This document shows, piece by piece, positions 14,906 through 24,739 of a DNA stretch of 64,000 bases. Each line of letters starts with the position of its first letter. Position 1 is the first letter of the stretch. The stretch covers positions 123,381-187,380 of the forward strand of contig NZ_JAAFKD010000003.1 in assembly GCF_013299165.1 (NCBI RefSeq), in the 5' to 3' direction. The translations under genes and the position numbers were made by a program. The notes beneath the pieces were generated by a model that searched no databases, had not been told where the DNA came from, and saw only the letters and a program-made list of their open reading frames with translations. The DNA is from Microcoleus sp. bin38.metabat.b11b12b14.051. Lineage in GTDB: Bacteria > Cyanobacteriota > Cyanobacteriia > Cyanobacteriales > Microcoleaceae.

Positions 14906-15922
14906 CTAACCAGAAATCACCTGATTCAGTAAATGAGCCTGAGAACCTTCAAGACGGGGGCCGTGAATCTGCACCACCAGAGAAGCCAAATAATTGCCCC
15001 AACGAGCCGCTTGTGCAGCACTCAAACCATTAGTAATGCCAAACAAAACACCGCCCGCAAAAGCATCGCCAGCACCCACAGTATCGATCGCCTTTACGGG
15101 AAATCCAGCCACATCCACAATCTGTTTGTTCTCCACCACCATGCAGCCCTTATCCCCATTCGTGATAAAAGCCAAATCCGAAATCGCGCTCATCTTCCGA
15201 GCGCACTCTTCCAGAGATTCCTCCTTAAAAAAGCTCCGCACCTCGTCAGCATTGCAAAAAATCACATCGCAATATTCCGAAACCACCTTGTGAAAATCAT
15301 CCGCAAATCGATCGACCAAAAAGCCATCCGAAAAAGTAAAAGCCACCTTAACACCCAGACGCTTAGACTCTTCCATCGTCTTAATACTAGCCTTTCTGGG
15401 TTCAGGAGCATCCCAAAGATAGCCCTCAACATAACTGTACTTGCAGTGAGACAGGCGATCGACATCAATATCAGTCGCCGCCAGAGTAGTAGAAACCCCC
15501 AAATTAGTACACAGCGTGCGTTCCGCATCCGGCGTAGTCAGCACGACACAAGTACCCGTCGGCCCGTTAGACTCAGTAGCAGGATGCACATTAAAATCAA
15601 TCCCGGCTTCCAGCAAATCTTGGCGGTAAAATTCGCCGTTAGTATCCTTAGCAACCTTCCCCGAATAATAGCCTTTACCGCCGCTCTGAGCCAAACCAAT
15701 CATCGTATTGGCCGCAGAACCCCCCGATCGCATTTGCAGCGAATTGTGTTCCAAATCGTGCAAAAGTCCCCCCTGGGTTTCCGAATCCATCAGCGTCATC
15801 GCGCCGCGATTCAGCCCGTGCTTGACCACAAATTCATCTTCGACTAATGCTAAGATGTCCACCAGGGCATTGCCCACGCCAAACACATCCACGGAACCGG
15901 ATTCTTGATTATTTTGAGTCAT
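14906..15922 (-). CDS. PfkB-family sugar/nucleoside kinase (adenosine kinase-like)
   Basis: 338 aa from the ATG at 15922 (MTQNNQESGS); an upstream ATG at 16003 would add a hydrophobic stretch not typical of the family. Ribokinase-fold landmarks are present: VFGVGNALVDILALV, the GGSAANTMIGLAQSGG substrate loop, and the ATP/anion-hole signature DTVGAGDAFAGGVLFG with catalytic Asp at about 286. Layout and length match the adenosine-kinase-like branch. Cytoplasmic phosphorylation of a sugar or nucleoside is expected; the substrate is not proven. It is transcribed away from the APH-AAA gene at 16478. Confidence 0.85.
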   Translation of the reverse strand: MTQNNQESGSVDVFGVGNALVDILALVEDEFVVKHGLNRGAMTLMDSETQGGLLHDLEHNSLQMRSGGSAANTMIGLAQSGGKGYYSGKVAKDTNGEFYRQDLLEAGIDFNVHPATESNGPTGTCVVLTTPDAERTLCTNLGVSTTLAATDIDVDRLSHCKYSYVEGYLWDAPEPRKASIKTMEESKRLGVKVAFTFSDGFLVDRFADDFHKVVSEYCDVIFCNADEVRSFFKEESLEECARKMSAISDLAFITNGDKGCMVVENKQIVDVAGFPVKAIDTVGAGDAFAGGVLFGITNGLSAAQAARWGNYLASLVVQIHGPRLEGSQAHLLNQVISG

Positions 15923-16477
15923 TGCTACTTTTTTGTTTACGCTAACTATCAACTCTATAATAAATCGGATGAAAGTCAATATCCCAAATTTTCCAATCCT
16001 CAATCCCGAATCACCAATCTACAAATCCCCAATCCTCAATCCCGAATCCCCAATCTATAAATTCCCAATCTATAAATCTCCAATTTAATACTATTTTGAA
16101 AAATTGTCACTACGCTTATTAATAAGCGTAATAGAAATTATTTGTCATAATCATAAATTGCCGGATACGGCAGTGCCGTGTCCCTACAGGTCAAAGCTTC
16201 TAATTTCTTTTTTGTAGTAATATTTGTTACGCTTGGTATAAAATCTACCAATCGCCAATCGCCAATCTAAAAAGCCCCAATCCTCAATCTAAAAATCTCC
16301 AATCTAAAATCTCAGATTTAAAATCGATACAGGTCAAAACCTCTAATTTATTTTTTGTAGCAATGTTTTTAAGGCTTGGTATAAAATCTACAAATCCCAA
16401 TCTCCAATCTCAAAATCCCCAATCCTCAATCTAAAAATCCTCAATCTAAAATCTAAAATCCAAAATATAAAATCGAT
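15923..16477. repeat. repeat-rich divergent intergenic region
   Basis: No gene is seen. Most of it is made of short dispersed units such as CCAATCTAAAATC and AATCCCCAATCCTCAATC. A longer segment (AGGTCAAAGCTTCTAATTTC at 16188, AGGTCAAAACCTCTAATTTA at 16331) is duplicated with an offset of 143 bases. Both flanking promoters must lie here. Confidence 0.7.
16111..16130. promoter_or_regulatory. perfect 20-bp palindrome between divergent genes
   Basis: TACGCTTATTAATAAGCGTA is its own reverse complement. It sits between the divergent PfkB kinase and APH-AAA kinase genes and could be an operator or a hairpin. Confidence 0.4.
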
Positions 16478-18037
16478 ATGGCTTATCTCCCACCTTTAAT
16501 TCAGCAGATGTTGGAGCCTGGGTTTTACCCCCACAGCGTCACAAAACCAGTCCAGCTTATTCAGACTCACATTTCCTTTGTCTTGCTGACGGGAGATTAT
16601 ACTTACAAAATCAAGAAACCAGTTGATTTTGGTTTTTTGGACTATTCAACATTGGAAAAACGGCAGCACTTCTGCATTCAAGAATTGGAAATGAACCGAC
16701 GCACAGCACCGGAAATATATCTCGAAGTTTTGCCAATTGTTCAAAGCGACGATACGTTTCACTTTGGCAGTAATGAACTCGATGTAACTCCGGCAGAACT
16801 TGCTGTAGAATATGCACTAAAAATGCGACAGTTTCCTCAAGATTCGCTGTTGCTCAGTTTGTTGGAGCGCGGATTGTTGACCGAGCAAGTTATGGCAAAT
16901 TTAGGGCGAGAAGTTGCCAACTTTCACAGCACGGCAATTAGCAATAGCTACATTCGTACCTTTGGCGAAGTCGGTCAGATTCGCACAGTAATAAATAACA
17001 ATTACCGCATTTCGCAAAAGTATATCGGTGGGCCGCAGACTCAGACTCAGTATCAGGAAACCAAAGATTATAGTGATGGGTTTTTTGCGGAAAATCAAGA
17101 ATTGTTCAATCTGCGGATTGCTAATAATAAAATTCGCGAGTGCCACGGAGATTTGCACTTACGGAACATCGCACTGTGGCAAGATAAAATATTGATATTT
17201 GATTGCATTGAATTTAACGAGCCTTTTCGGTTTGTTGATGTCATGTACGATATCGCTTTTACAGTCATGGATTTAGAATCGCGGGGACGCCGAGATTTAG
17301 GCAATGTTTTTCTCAATACTTACATCGAACAAACTGGCGATTGGGAAGGATTGCAAGTGCTGCCGCTGTATTTGAGCCGTCAAGCTTATGTGAGAGCAAA
17401 AGTAACTTCGTTAATGTTGGACGATAGCTCGGTTTCTACGGCGGAAAAAGCACAGATTTCACAGACTGCCGCTCATTACTATAAACTGGCTTGGGAATAC
17501 ACAAAACTGCGCCCGGGAAAGTTAACTTTGATGTCTGGTTTGTCTGGTTCTGGGAAGAGTACAGCGGCTCGATATTTGGCCCGCCGCACTGGGGCGATTC
17601 ACATTCGCTCCGATGCTGTTCGCAAACACTTAGGCGGAATTCCATTAAATGAACGCGGCGGGCAAGATTTGTACTCGGATGAGATGACGGCACGGACTTA
17701 TGGTAGATTGTTAAAGTTGGGCATAATGCTGGCTCAGCGAGGTTGGGATGTGATTTTAGATGCTAAGTTCGATCGCCAAAACTGGAGAACCGATGCAATA
17801 AATCAAGCTCAATCCCACGGCTTGTCGCTGCAAATCGTGTACTGCACCGCACCAATGGCAGTATTGCGACAACGACTGCAACAGCGCACGGGCGATATTT
17901 CCGACGCGACAGCAGAACTATTGATCTCGCAGCAAGCCGAAGAAGAACCTTTTACAGAATTAGAGCAAATTTATGTAAAGGTTGTAGATACCGCGCCCGA
18001 CTTAGAGGTACAATTAAACTTGATTTGTGGGGAGTAG
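16478..18037 (+). CDS. bifunctional-layout kinase: aminoglycoside-phosphotransferase-like domain plus P-loop kinase domain
   Basis: 519 aa with two kinase-like halves. Residues about 1-340 are a protein-kinase-fold phosphotransferase: YKIKKPVDFGFLDYST near the ATP lysine, the catalytic loop CHGDLHLRN (D225) and IFDCIEFNEPFRFVD for metal binding. Residues about 345-519 are a P-loop kinase: Walker A GLSGSGKST around 354-362, then RSDAVRKHLGG and a lid with LRQRLQQRTGD. This pairing (COG2187 with COG0645) is widespread in bacteria but its substrate is unknown. Cytoplasmic. Intact. Confidence 0.85.
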   Translation: MAYLPPLIQQMLEPGFYPHSVTKPVQLIQTHISFVLLTGDYTYKIKKPVDFGFLDYSTLEKRQHFCIQELEMNRRTAPEIYLEVLPIVQSDDTFHFGSNELDVTPAELAVEYALKMRQFPQDSLLLSLLERGLLTEQVMANLGREVANFHSTAISNSYIRTFGEVGQIRTVINNNYRISQKYIGGPQTQTQYQETKDYSDGFFAENQELFNLRIANNKIRECHGDLHLRNIALWQDKILIFDCIEFNEPFRFVDVMYDIAFTVMDLESRGRRDLGNVFLNTYIEQTGDWEGLQVLPLYLSRQAYVRAKVTSLMLDDSSVSTAEKAQISQTAAHYYKLAWEYTKLRPGKLTLMSGLSGSGKSTAARYLARRTGAIHIRSDAVRKHLGGIPLNERGGQDLYSDEMTARTYGRLLKLGIMLAQRGWDVILDAKFDRQNWRTDAINQAQSHGLSLQIVYCTAPMAVLRQRLQQRTGDISDATAELLISQQAEEEPFTELEQIYVKVVDTAPDLEVQLNLICGE

Positions 18038-18124
18038 TTGCAGTGCGATCGCCCTTGCGAATCTTGATTCTCTGCTAATATTGTCAATATCTTTCTGTAT
18101 TATTACAAAAACAACTTGCAGCTC

Positions 18125-18448
18125 ATGGCAAAATTTAACGGAGACTCCAAGGGGTTTAACCCCGCGCTGATCTGGTTTGTGTTGTTTACCGTTGGGTTTC
18201 GCTTAGTAGGATGTATACTGCCCATAAGTATTGGCCTTGGTGTCCTTGGTGGTGTGGCCGCAGGTTTAATGGTCGCTTGGTGGCACAACGAACTACTACT
18301 CAACCCGAATACACGTTCCAAGGAGAAAACCTCGGATGCTATCCTCAATAAAGAAGTCGTGGAAGTAGACGGCCATAAATATAAAACCTCCCGGCGTGAA
18401 GCTACTTCACTGTTTGACTGGCTGTCAGAACCCGAAGATCGCCGCTAG
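18125..18448 (+). CDS. small membrane protein, hypothetical
   Basis: 107 aa from the ATG at 18125 (MAKFNGDSKGFN). Two close hydrophobic segments, at about 15-35 (IWFVLFTVGFRLVGCILPI) and 37-52 (GLGVLGGVAAGLMVAWW), form a hairpin in the membrane; the C-terminal half is soluble and charged, ending FDWLSEPEDRR. It looks like a cyanobacterial conserved hypothetical protein; no function is recognised. A TTG start three codons upstream is possible. Confidence 0.65.
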   Translation: MAKFNGDSKGFNPALIWFVLFTVGFRLVGCILPISIGLGVLGGVAAGLMVAWWHNELLLNPNTRSKEKTSDAILNKEVVEVDGHKYKTSRREATSLFDWLSEPEDRR

Positions 18449-18468
18449 CACGAAAAACTTTTTTTATT

Positions 18469-18516
18469 ATTGAGTTTTGAGCTTTAATTTTAACATTGTA
18501 AAATTCAAAACTCAAT
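18469..18516 (+). terminator. candidate terminator: 12-bp inverted repeat
   Basis: ATTGAGTTTTGA pairs with TCAAAACTCAAT, 20 bases after the stop of the small membrane protein gene. It is A/T-rich and part of a dispersed repeat, so termination is a guess. Confidence 0.3.
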
Positions 18517-18693
18517 CATAAAAATTAAACTTTTAGGTCAAGATAATTACTATCCCTGGTACTCCTAAGCTTGCCTATATTGAAATTATCTGCTTTGAAT
18601 ATGCGGTTCTTGTATTAATAAAATATTGGTAATAAGTCTACTAATCACCAATTACCAACTATATCATTTCCGGTAGATTACCGTAAAAAAACA

Positions 18694-18883
18694 GTTTGTA
18701 GTGCGGAATTTATTCCGCTCTCAGGCTGCGGACTAAAGTCCGCACTACGAACCAATCAGTTTGTAGTACGGACTTTAGTCCGGTCTCATGCTGCGGACTA
18801 AAGTCCGCACTACGAACCACTCAGTTTGTAGTGCGGACTTTAGTCCGCTCTCATGCTGCGGACTAAAGTCCGCACTACGAACC
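18694..18883. repeat. three 65-bp-spaced palindromic TTTGTAGTGCGGAC repeats
   Basis: Each unit is about 60 bp, starts GTTTGTAGTGCGGACTTTAG and ends with the inverted GGACTAAAGTCCGCACTACG AACC. Units start at 18694, 18759 and 18824. Members of the same family occur at 20268, 33822, 47764, 48562, 50216 and 59827. The rest of 18449-18977 holds no gene. Confidence 0.85.
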
Positions 18884-18977
18884 AGTCTTACTGCTGTTAA
18901 TTTATATGACGCAATATTACCAATTCCCAATTCCCGATTACCATTACCGCTAACTAGCAATTTGCATTACTTGCTGA

Positions 18978-19772
18978 ATGTTTCTATTTCTGTCTAAACT
19001 TCTGCCGCTGTTGATTTATCCTTTGGGGTTGAGTTGCTTGTTGATGATGGCGGCTTTAATCACCCTTTGGAAACGTCCCAAATGGGCGGCGGCGCCAATG
19101 GCTGGGGCTCTAATTATTTTACTGCTTGGAAGTACCGGTTGGGTGTCGAAATCGTTAGTTCGATCGCTCGAATGGCAAAATATACCAACCGCCGAACTTC
19201 CCCAAGCATCCGCGATTGTTGTCTTGGGCGGCGGTGTCAAAGCCGCGCTAGCGCCCCGTCCTTGGGTAGAATTGGGCGAAGCGGGCGATCGTATAATATA
19301 CGCTTCCCGACTTTACCGTCAAGGCAAAGCTCCCCTGTTAGTTCTGACTGGCGGTAGAGTAGATTGGAAAGGCGGGGGCTCTCCCGAATCGGCAGATATG
19401 GCAGAAATTGCCCAAACAATGGGCGTACCGGCATCAGCAATTCTGCAAGATCCCGATTCCCACAACACCTATCAAAATGCCGTCAACGTGCGGAAAATAT
19501 TAGACGCTCAAGGTATACAAAACCAGGTTTTGCTAGTGACATCGGCGATGCACATGACTCGATCCCTCTTAATTTTTCAGCGTCAGGGAATCAAAGTAAT
19601 TGCAGCACCAACCGACTTTCAGATAACGCAGCAGGATATCGCCACCTCTCAAAACAATGGTCAAGCATTCGCCTTAGATTTATTGCCGGATACCTATTAT
19701 CTACACCAGTCCACTAAAGCTTTGAAAGAATACATCGGCTTAATGGTGTATCGCCTGCGCGGATGGCTTTAA
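18978..19772 (+). CDS. YdcF/ElyC-family (DUF218) membrane protein
   Basis: 264 aa. Two N-terminal membrane segments (about 3-24 and 33-52) are followed by a DUF218 domain facing the periplasm: AIVVLGGGVKAA, LVLTGGRVDW, the E-S-A-DMAEIA helix, DSHNTYQNAVNVR and VTSAMHMTRSLLIFQRQG. In E. coli, ElyC and SanA of this family affect envelope and peptidoglycan homeostasis. Length and domain order match. No partner gene is adjacent. Confidence 0.85.
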   Translation: MFLFLSKLLPLLIYPLGLSCLLMMAALITLWKRPKWAAAPMAGALIILLLGSTGWVSKSLVRSLEWQNIPTAELPQASAIVVLGGGVKAALAPRPWVELGEAGDRIIYASRLYRQGKAPLLVLTGGRVDWKGGGSPESADMAEIAQTMGVPASAILQDPDSHNTYQNAVNVRKILDAQGIQNQVLLVTSAMHMTRSLLIFQRQGIKVIAAPTDFQITQQDIATSQNNGQAFALDLLPDTYYLHQSTKALKEYIGLMVYRLRGWL

Positions 19773-19895
19773 GAGATTTTAGATTTTAGATTTGGGATTT
19801 GGGATTTGGGATTGAATATCTTAAGTTAAGAAGGAAGTTCGGCCGCCCTTGCAATGTGCGGGATGTAGCGGATGTAACGGATGCAACAATTCCCA

Positions 19896-19954
19896 CTGAC
19901 AACTGTCAACTGTCAACTATCCACTGACAACTGTCAACTGTCAACTGTCAACTG
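19896..19954. repeat. short tandem repeats of ACTGTCA type
   Basis: Successive ACTGTCAACTGTCA units of 7 to 10 bases, a class of short tandem repeats that recurs at 39189-39264 as CAGTTGACAGTTG. Nothing else is seen in 19773-20013. Confidence 0.75.
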
Positions 19955-20013
19955 CTATATGTTAGCTTAAAGTCATTACAGCCAATATTTGCCACAGTCG
20001 CCCCCAAACAATC

Positions 20014-20247
20014 ATGTTGCCCCACGAGTTGCAAAACGTTGTCCCAGAATCGACCCCAGCAGCCGAAATTTTCCAACAAAACCAAATTGTTCGCGAGTTT
20101 TACGGCGAAATTAAGTACCGTCAAGAATTAGAACGTCACTGTCAGTGGTACTACGCTACAGCCAAGCAGCACCAGCAGGAATTGCAGAAAATGCAGGGAG
20201 ACTTCAACCTTTTCGGTTGGTTCTGCCGCCGACGGTCGAACAATTAA
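20014..20247 (+). CDS. small hypothetical protein
   Basis: 77 aa, soluble, with a helical middle (REFYGEIKYRQELERHCQWY then TAKQHQQELQKMQGDF) and a basic end CRRRSNN. It resembles short conserved proteins of cyanobacteria without known function. The start ATG at 20014 gives MLPHELQNVVPES. No neighbour on the same strand suggests a role. Confidence 0.5.
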   Translation: MLPHELQNVVPESTPAAEIFQQNQIVREFYGEIKYRQELERHCQWYYATAKQHQQELQKMQGDFNLFGWFCRRRSNN

Positions 20248-20659
20248 GCATTAAACAAAAAAAGATGGTTTGTAGTAAGGACTTTAGTCCGGCCGCTGGT
20301 TAAAAGCCTGAGAAAAAACTGAATTCCTCACTACAAACTCTTTGATAGTTATGTTACCGGATTTGATATTAGTTGCCAAAAGCAATGCAACTGTAGGAAA
20401 TCTCCAAACCCTTATCTCATCAGTCATATCATGTCCGGTCTATTACTATAACAATGAAAGTTCGTAGTGCGGTCTATTGACCGCATAATGCTGCGGACTT
20501 TCGGGCGCACTACGAACCTATCTTATTGCGGTCTATTGAACGGACATGATATCATTCCCAATCTCAAATCTCAAACTTGTTCGCTCGCGAAGTCGAAGAA
20601 TCTAAAATCTAAAATGCTATGAGATTATCTTTGGGTTCCGGCTGCAAGTTTTGAGAGTG
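20248..20659. repeat. intergenic stretch with two palindromic TTTGTAGT-family repeats
   Basis: Units at 20268-20338 (TTTGTAGTAAGGACTTTAGT ... CTCACTACAAAC) and 20460-20518 (GTTCGTAGTGCGGTC ... GCGCACTACGAACC). No gene is seen. Confidence 0.75.
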
Positions 20660-20893
20660 CTAGACTTCCGAAGATATCAATTCGACTTCATCTTCTTTGA
20701 AGTGAGCTCGAAATTTTTTGTCAAACTGAACTAGAACCGGCCAATTAGCACTGACAGGTCTGCCGTGCCATTCGTGAACGATCGCCACGACTTCTCCTTC
20801 CATACCCTTAATATCAAATGGTTGACTGCGATTTTGAGGGTGGTGGTAGACAACAACAGAGTTTTTAATGCAAACGCGATCGCCAATTTTCAT
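20660..20893 (-). CDS. ftrV: ferredoxin-thioredoxin reductase variable (alpha) chain
   Basis: 77 aa. The SH3-like small subunit of the heterodimer that passes electrons from photosynthetic ferredoxin to thioredoxin. Family features: MKIGDRVCIKNSVVVYHHP, the FDIKGMEGEVVAIV strand, GRPVSANWPVLVQF and FRAHFKEDEVELI. Length is normal. The catalytic iron-sulfur chain ftrC is not in the window, as is usual in cyanobacteria where the two genes are apart. Confidence 0.92.
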   Translation of the reverse strand: MKIGDRVCIKNSVVVYHHPQNRSQPFDIKGMEGEVVAIVHEWHGRPVSANWPVLVQFDKKFRAHFKEDEVELISSEV

Positions 20894-21008
20894 AGCTAAA
20901 AATTTAGTGTTCTCTCTTCAAAGCTCTACAAAGCCTGCAAGTGGATAACACCTGCCGGCTTTGGGGACAGTCTTTTCATCTTCCCACAGAAGTAGAGCGA
21001 AAACTCAT

Positions 21009-21094
21009 AGGACTTATGCACGGGTGGCAAGAAACCGGGTTTTTTACGAAAATCCTTCGCGGTAGTCGGCAATCAGGGTAAAAAACCCGGTTTC
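21009..21094. repeat. partial AGGACTTA-type element with GAAACCGGGTT arms
   Basis: Starts AGGACTTATGCAC, then GAAACCGGGTTTTTTAC (21031-21047) pairs perfectly with GTAAAAAACCCGGTTTC (21078-21094). The right end with TGCGTAAGTCC seen in the related elements at 29214 and 35094 is missing. The surrounding gap 20894-21260 shows no gene. Confidence 0.65.
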
Positions 21095-21260
21095 TTCGGT
21101 CTCCGCGCGTCCATAACTGACTCCAAGAAAATTGGCGGTTGTCTGTCGGTACTTCGATCGCCCGTCCGCCTGAATGCCGATCGACTATCCCTCGATCCCC
21201 ACAGCCCGATCGGCATTTAAACCCATCGGGCAACTTCTCAACTGCCGGAATTGATGCAGG

Positions 21261-24056
21261 CTAATCGACTAGCGATCGGCTTAACTGATGTAACCAACAC
21301 TCAACATCAACGGCCAAGGTTTGACCCAACTCCAGCAACTGCCGGATCGAAGGCAACTCCCAGCCGCCATCAGAAGGCGCGATACCCAAGGCAACGGGAA
21401 CCACCGCACTTTCCCCCGCCGAGGCATCTTTTCGTTGCAGCCAGCCCAAACACAGAGGCACAATTTGACTGTACAGAGAATCGAAATACAGTTCCTGCGA
21501 TTTGTCCAAACACAAACCCAGACTCAGCCGATCGCCCACAGCAATCAAACGCTCGATGTAGCGGATATCAGCTTCCAACTCCAGAGGCGATCGTTGATCC
21601 GTGCCCGATCCTGCTTGCAGTAGTGTGTCTAGCGATCGCCAAACCAGCCGTTCCAAAATTTGCTTGACTTCAGGAACATTCAAGTGGCTGCGGAGGTGGC
21701 CGGCTTCAGTGGCGAGATCCTCAATTTCCGCCAGCAGCGACTCCGCGTCTTCGGTTTCCAATTCCAAAGCCTTGGCCGCCGTCAAACAGCGGTGTCCCAA
21801 AGCCACCTCAGCAGCCACCTGTAACTCTACCGGCACCTGCAAGTCGTCGCGGTGGAAAGCCATCATCACCCCGTAATTTTCCCGATAAACCTGAGTGTAA
21901 AGCTGATCCAAGCGAGTCAAATTTTCTTGACTCAGCAACTGCACGATGCGGTGGCGTTCCTCAGCAAATAAATCTCGCAAGCTAAAGGACTGATCCCCAA
22001 ACAACCGCACCATTTCCAGAATCGCGTGGGCCGCCGAAGCTTCTTGCAGAACTCCAAACAACCGTTCTTTGAGCATTGTATAAGACCGGCGGCTGCCAAA
22101 AGGCTGAATGCAGCAGTGGAAGTCCCAGCCCCCGAGGTGGAACGCAGCAAACACAAACACCTCTGTTTCCCGGGTAATTTCCGAGGTTAACTGCAATTGA
22201 CCCACAGCCAGAGTCATCGAACCCATACGCTGAATTTGGAAATCTTCTTGCTGGGCCTGATAGCAGTAAACTCGCTGTTCGCGGGGATATTTGGCAAACA
22301 GAGCACTAATCGCGTAGTGGGCGGCTACTTGTTTGAGACTAACTTGGGCTGTTGTCACCAGTTGGCGGTAAACTTCCGCCCCTGTTTTGAAACAGTCAAC
22401 GTTGCTGGGTATGAGGGCGAGTCGATCGATAAAATCCTTTTCTAGCTGGATTCCGGCAACTTCCCCAGCCAATTCCAGCGCCCGGGCCGCGTAGCGCAGA
22501 ATTTGCACGCCTTCGGGGCGAGAGACTTCCTCAAAAAACCAGCCGCAGCTAGTGAACATTAACAAAGTGTGGCGCTGCATTTCCAGCAGGCGCAGGGCGT
22601 CTACCTGTTCGGCGGCGTCGAGTTCGTGACTTTGATGGCGATCGAGAAAACGGTCAACGTTAGCGGGCGATCGATCGCGAATCACATCAATATATTCATC
22701 TCTCGCCTTCCAGGGATCGCGAAACAGCTTGCGTCCCGATTCCTCATAAATCGGAATCAGTCGATCGCGCAGCCAATTTAAAGTATCCCGCAAAGGTCTG
22801 CGCCACAGGAGATGCCATCCACCGCCACCACCGCACCCACAATCATCTTGCCAGCGATCGACCCCGTGCGAGCAACTCCAAGCCGTCACCGGTTTGAGTT
22901 CCACTTCCCAAGTGCTGGGATTTTGGCTTAAATAATGAGCATAATTCGTCACCGTCCAGCCCCGACGGGGAAACTCTTCTGTGAAGGCGTAGGCGAGACA
23001 TTTTTCGGTACTGTTTTTGTGGTGGCCGAAAGTTTCGCCGTCTGTCGCCACGGAGATTAATTGAGCCGGTCTGTGGTCTCCCCGCACGGCTTGACCCAAG
23101 CGCCCCGCCAAGTGGTTGCTGTTGCTGAGAACGTCGTTGAAACCCATATCTCGGGAGATCGGGCCGTCGTAGAAAAAGATATTGATGTAGGGAGTGTTAG
23201 AACTTGGGGCTGGAGAATGAAGGCCGTGTCCGCGCCCCAAGTAGTGAGAGCTCAGCGGCGAAAGTTGGTTGGAAACCATCAACCGCATTTCCGGCTTCAA
23301 ATAGCAGCGGTACGGGCGAGTCGGATCGATTTGACCGCCGCCGACTTCGTGCCATTCTCGATCTGTTGCTTGTTGGTCTTCTTGGTTTTGCCCGATTAGC
23401 GGGCGGCAGCGTTCTGCTTGGGAGGGGGCTAAGACTATGAAACGGATGCCTTCAGCAGCCAAAACTTCCAGGGTGGCGTAGTCTACGGCGGTTTCGGCGA
23501 GCCACATTCCCTCAGGATTGCGATCGAATCTAGAGCGAAAATCTGCGATCCCCCAGCGAATTTGGGTGTACTTGTCTCGCTCGTTCGCCAGCGGCATGAT
23601 GATGTGATTGTACACTTGGGCGATCGCATTACCGTGACCATTGAGGCGCTGACAGCTTTTGCGATCGGCTTCCAGAATCCGCTGGTAAACTTCCGGATCG
23701 TAGCGTTCCAGCCAACTCATCAAAGTCGGGCCGATGTTAAAGCTGAGATACTCATAGTTATTGACGATCCCCGTAACTTCCCCGCGATCGTTTAGTATGC
23801 GCGCAAAGGCGTTCGGGCGGTAGCATTCGTTGTCAATGCGTTCGTTCCAGTCGTGGAAGGGAGAGGCGCTGGCTTGGCGCTCGATCGCGTCCAGGTAAGG
23901 GTTTTCTCGCGGTGGCTGGTAAAAGTGACCGTGAACTGTGATGCACACTCCCGTTGCAGTTGCAGTTGCAGTAGCCGCGCTGCTTTGGCTTGCAGCCGTC
24001 AAGCTGGGCGCGGATACAGAGAGTACATTGGACTGAGTTTTAGAAATCGAAACCAT
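21261..24056 (-). CDS. glycoside hydrolase family 57 protein with DUF3536 domain
   Basis: 931 aa. After a low-complexity N-terminus made of Ala-Thr repeats (about 20-36), the GH57 barrel begins at VHGHFYQPPREN (about 42). Other GH57 landmarks: NNYEYLSFNIGPTLMSWLE, GMWLAETAVDYATLEVLA with the likely nucleophile Glu, and ATDGETFGHH with the likely acid/base Asp. The segment AWSCSHGVDRW and the long helical C-terminus fit the DUF3536-containing branch. GH57 enzymes act on alpha-glucans; here the substrate is unproven. It starts at ATG 24056, and a 9-bp inverted repeat lies about 50 bases upstream. Confidence 0.88.
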   Translation of the reverse strand: MVSISKTQSNVLSVSAPSLTAASQSSAATATATATGVCITVHGHFYQPPRENPYLDAIERQASASPFHDWNERIDNECYRPNAFARILNDRGEVTGIVNNYEYLSFNIGPTLMSWLERYDPEVYQRILEADRKSCQRLNGHGNAIAQVYNHIIMPLANERDKYTQIRWGIADFRSRFDRNPEGMWLAETAVDYATLEVLAAEGIRFIVLAPSQAERCRPLIGQNQEDQQATDREWHEVGGGQIDPTRPYRCYLKPEMRLMVSNQLSPLSSHYLGRGHGLHSPAPSSNTPYINIFFYDGPISRDMGFNDVLSNSNHLAGRLGQAVRGDHRPAQLISVATDGETFGHHKNSTEKCLAYAFTEEFPRRGWTVTNYAHYLSQNPSTWEVELKPVTAWSCSHGVDRWQDDCGCGGGGGWHLLWRRPLRDTLNWLRDRLIPIYEESGRKLFRDPWKARDEYIDVIRDRSPANVDRFLDRHQSHELDAAEQVDALRLLEMQRHTLLMFTSCGWFFEEVSRPEGVQILRYAARALELAGEVAGIQLEKDFIDRLALIPSNVDCFKTGAEVYRQLVTTAQVSLKQVAAHYAISALFAKYPREQRVYCYQAQQEDFQIQRMGSMTLAVGQLQLTSEITRETEVFVFAAFHLGGWDFHCCIQPFGSRRSYTMLKERLFGVLQEASAAHAILEMVRLFGDQSFSLRDLFAEERHRIVQLLSQENLTRLDQLYTQVYRENYGVMMAFHRDDLQVPVELQVAAEVALGHRCLTAAKALELETEDAESLLAEIEDLATEAGHLRSHLNVPEVKQILERLVWRSLDTLLQAGSGTDQRSPLELEADIRYIERLIAVGDRLSLGLCLDKSQELYFDSLYSQIVPLCLGWLQRKDASAGESAVVPVALGIAPSDGGWELPSIRQLLELGQTLAVDVECWLHQLSRSLVD

Positions 24057-24739
24057 GCGATCGAATCCTCAAGTAGTTAAAAACAAGAAAACCAGCCTAA
24101 TCTGGAACTGAAACCTTACGCAGCATGGGTTTCAGTTAGGCATCTGTAGGTGCTAAATTTTGGCAGAAAAATTTTGATTCATTTGTTGTATTGCCAGCAA
24201 AGCATTCGTTGCAATGTATCAACCATCGATCCCTGAGTTTTTCTGCCAATGCTTTGCTGTTCAAAGAGTTAAAAAAGGTAGCTGTTGCTGCTTTCTGGCA
24301 CTTGCAACCTATTTCAGGCTAGTGCTTGCAGGGCTGCTGCTTAAGAGTTTTGATTTACATTGCTGGATCTTAAAGTCTTCTTCATTAAATAGCAACTTTT
24401 CCCCGGAAAAATTTAATCTTTGGCGATCGACAACCGGGCAATTGTGCGGTTGAATCTTAGGACAGGGCGAAAGGCTCGGGGGTGCGATCGGCTCAAAACT
24501 CCAGGGAATAAAGATCGCTCCTGTTCTCCATTATTGTTGGGAAGATGATTTCGGGACTCTCGATCGACACCTTAGCAATCAAGCGTGGCGAATCTTGGAA
24601 AAAGTTACTTGGGAATAAATTCTGGTGTAACTTATTGGGTTCAAAGAAGAGTGTCTAAATCTGTTTGAGTTGGAGACTGTTGGAACGCATAGCTCGCTAC
24701 GTTCTACAATAGCTTTACTTAGCCTAGAAACAGCAATTC
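24057..24739. other. intergenic region between GH57 and ssp genes; no gene seen
   Basis: An open frame of 79 codons on the plus strand at 24214-24453 has an improbable composition (Cys- and Phe-rich, no family) and is not called. Promoters of both divergent transcription units must lie here. Confidence 0.55.
24107..24136 (-). promoter_or_regulatory. inverted repeat in the GH57 gene leader
   Basis: ACTGAAACC and GGTTTCAGT form 9-bp arms around a 12-base loop about 50 bases upstream of the GH57 start. An operator or leader hairpin are both possible. Confidence 0.35.

Noticed and set aside
14933-15847. 304-codon frame opposite the PfkB kinase gene
   Set aside because: It is antisense to a clear kinase gene, and the product is basic and without domains.
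24214-24453. 79-codon frame upstream of the ssp locus
   Set aside because: Cys- and Phe-rich composition, no ribosome binding site and no family match.
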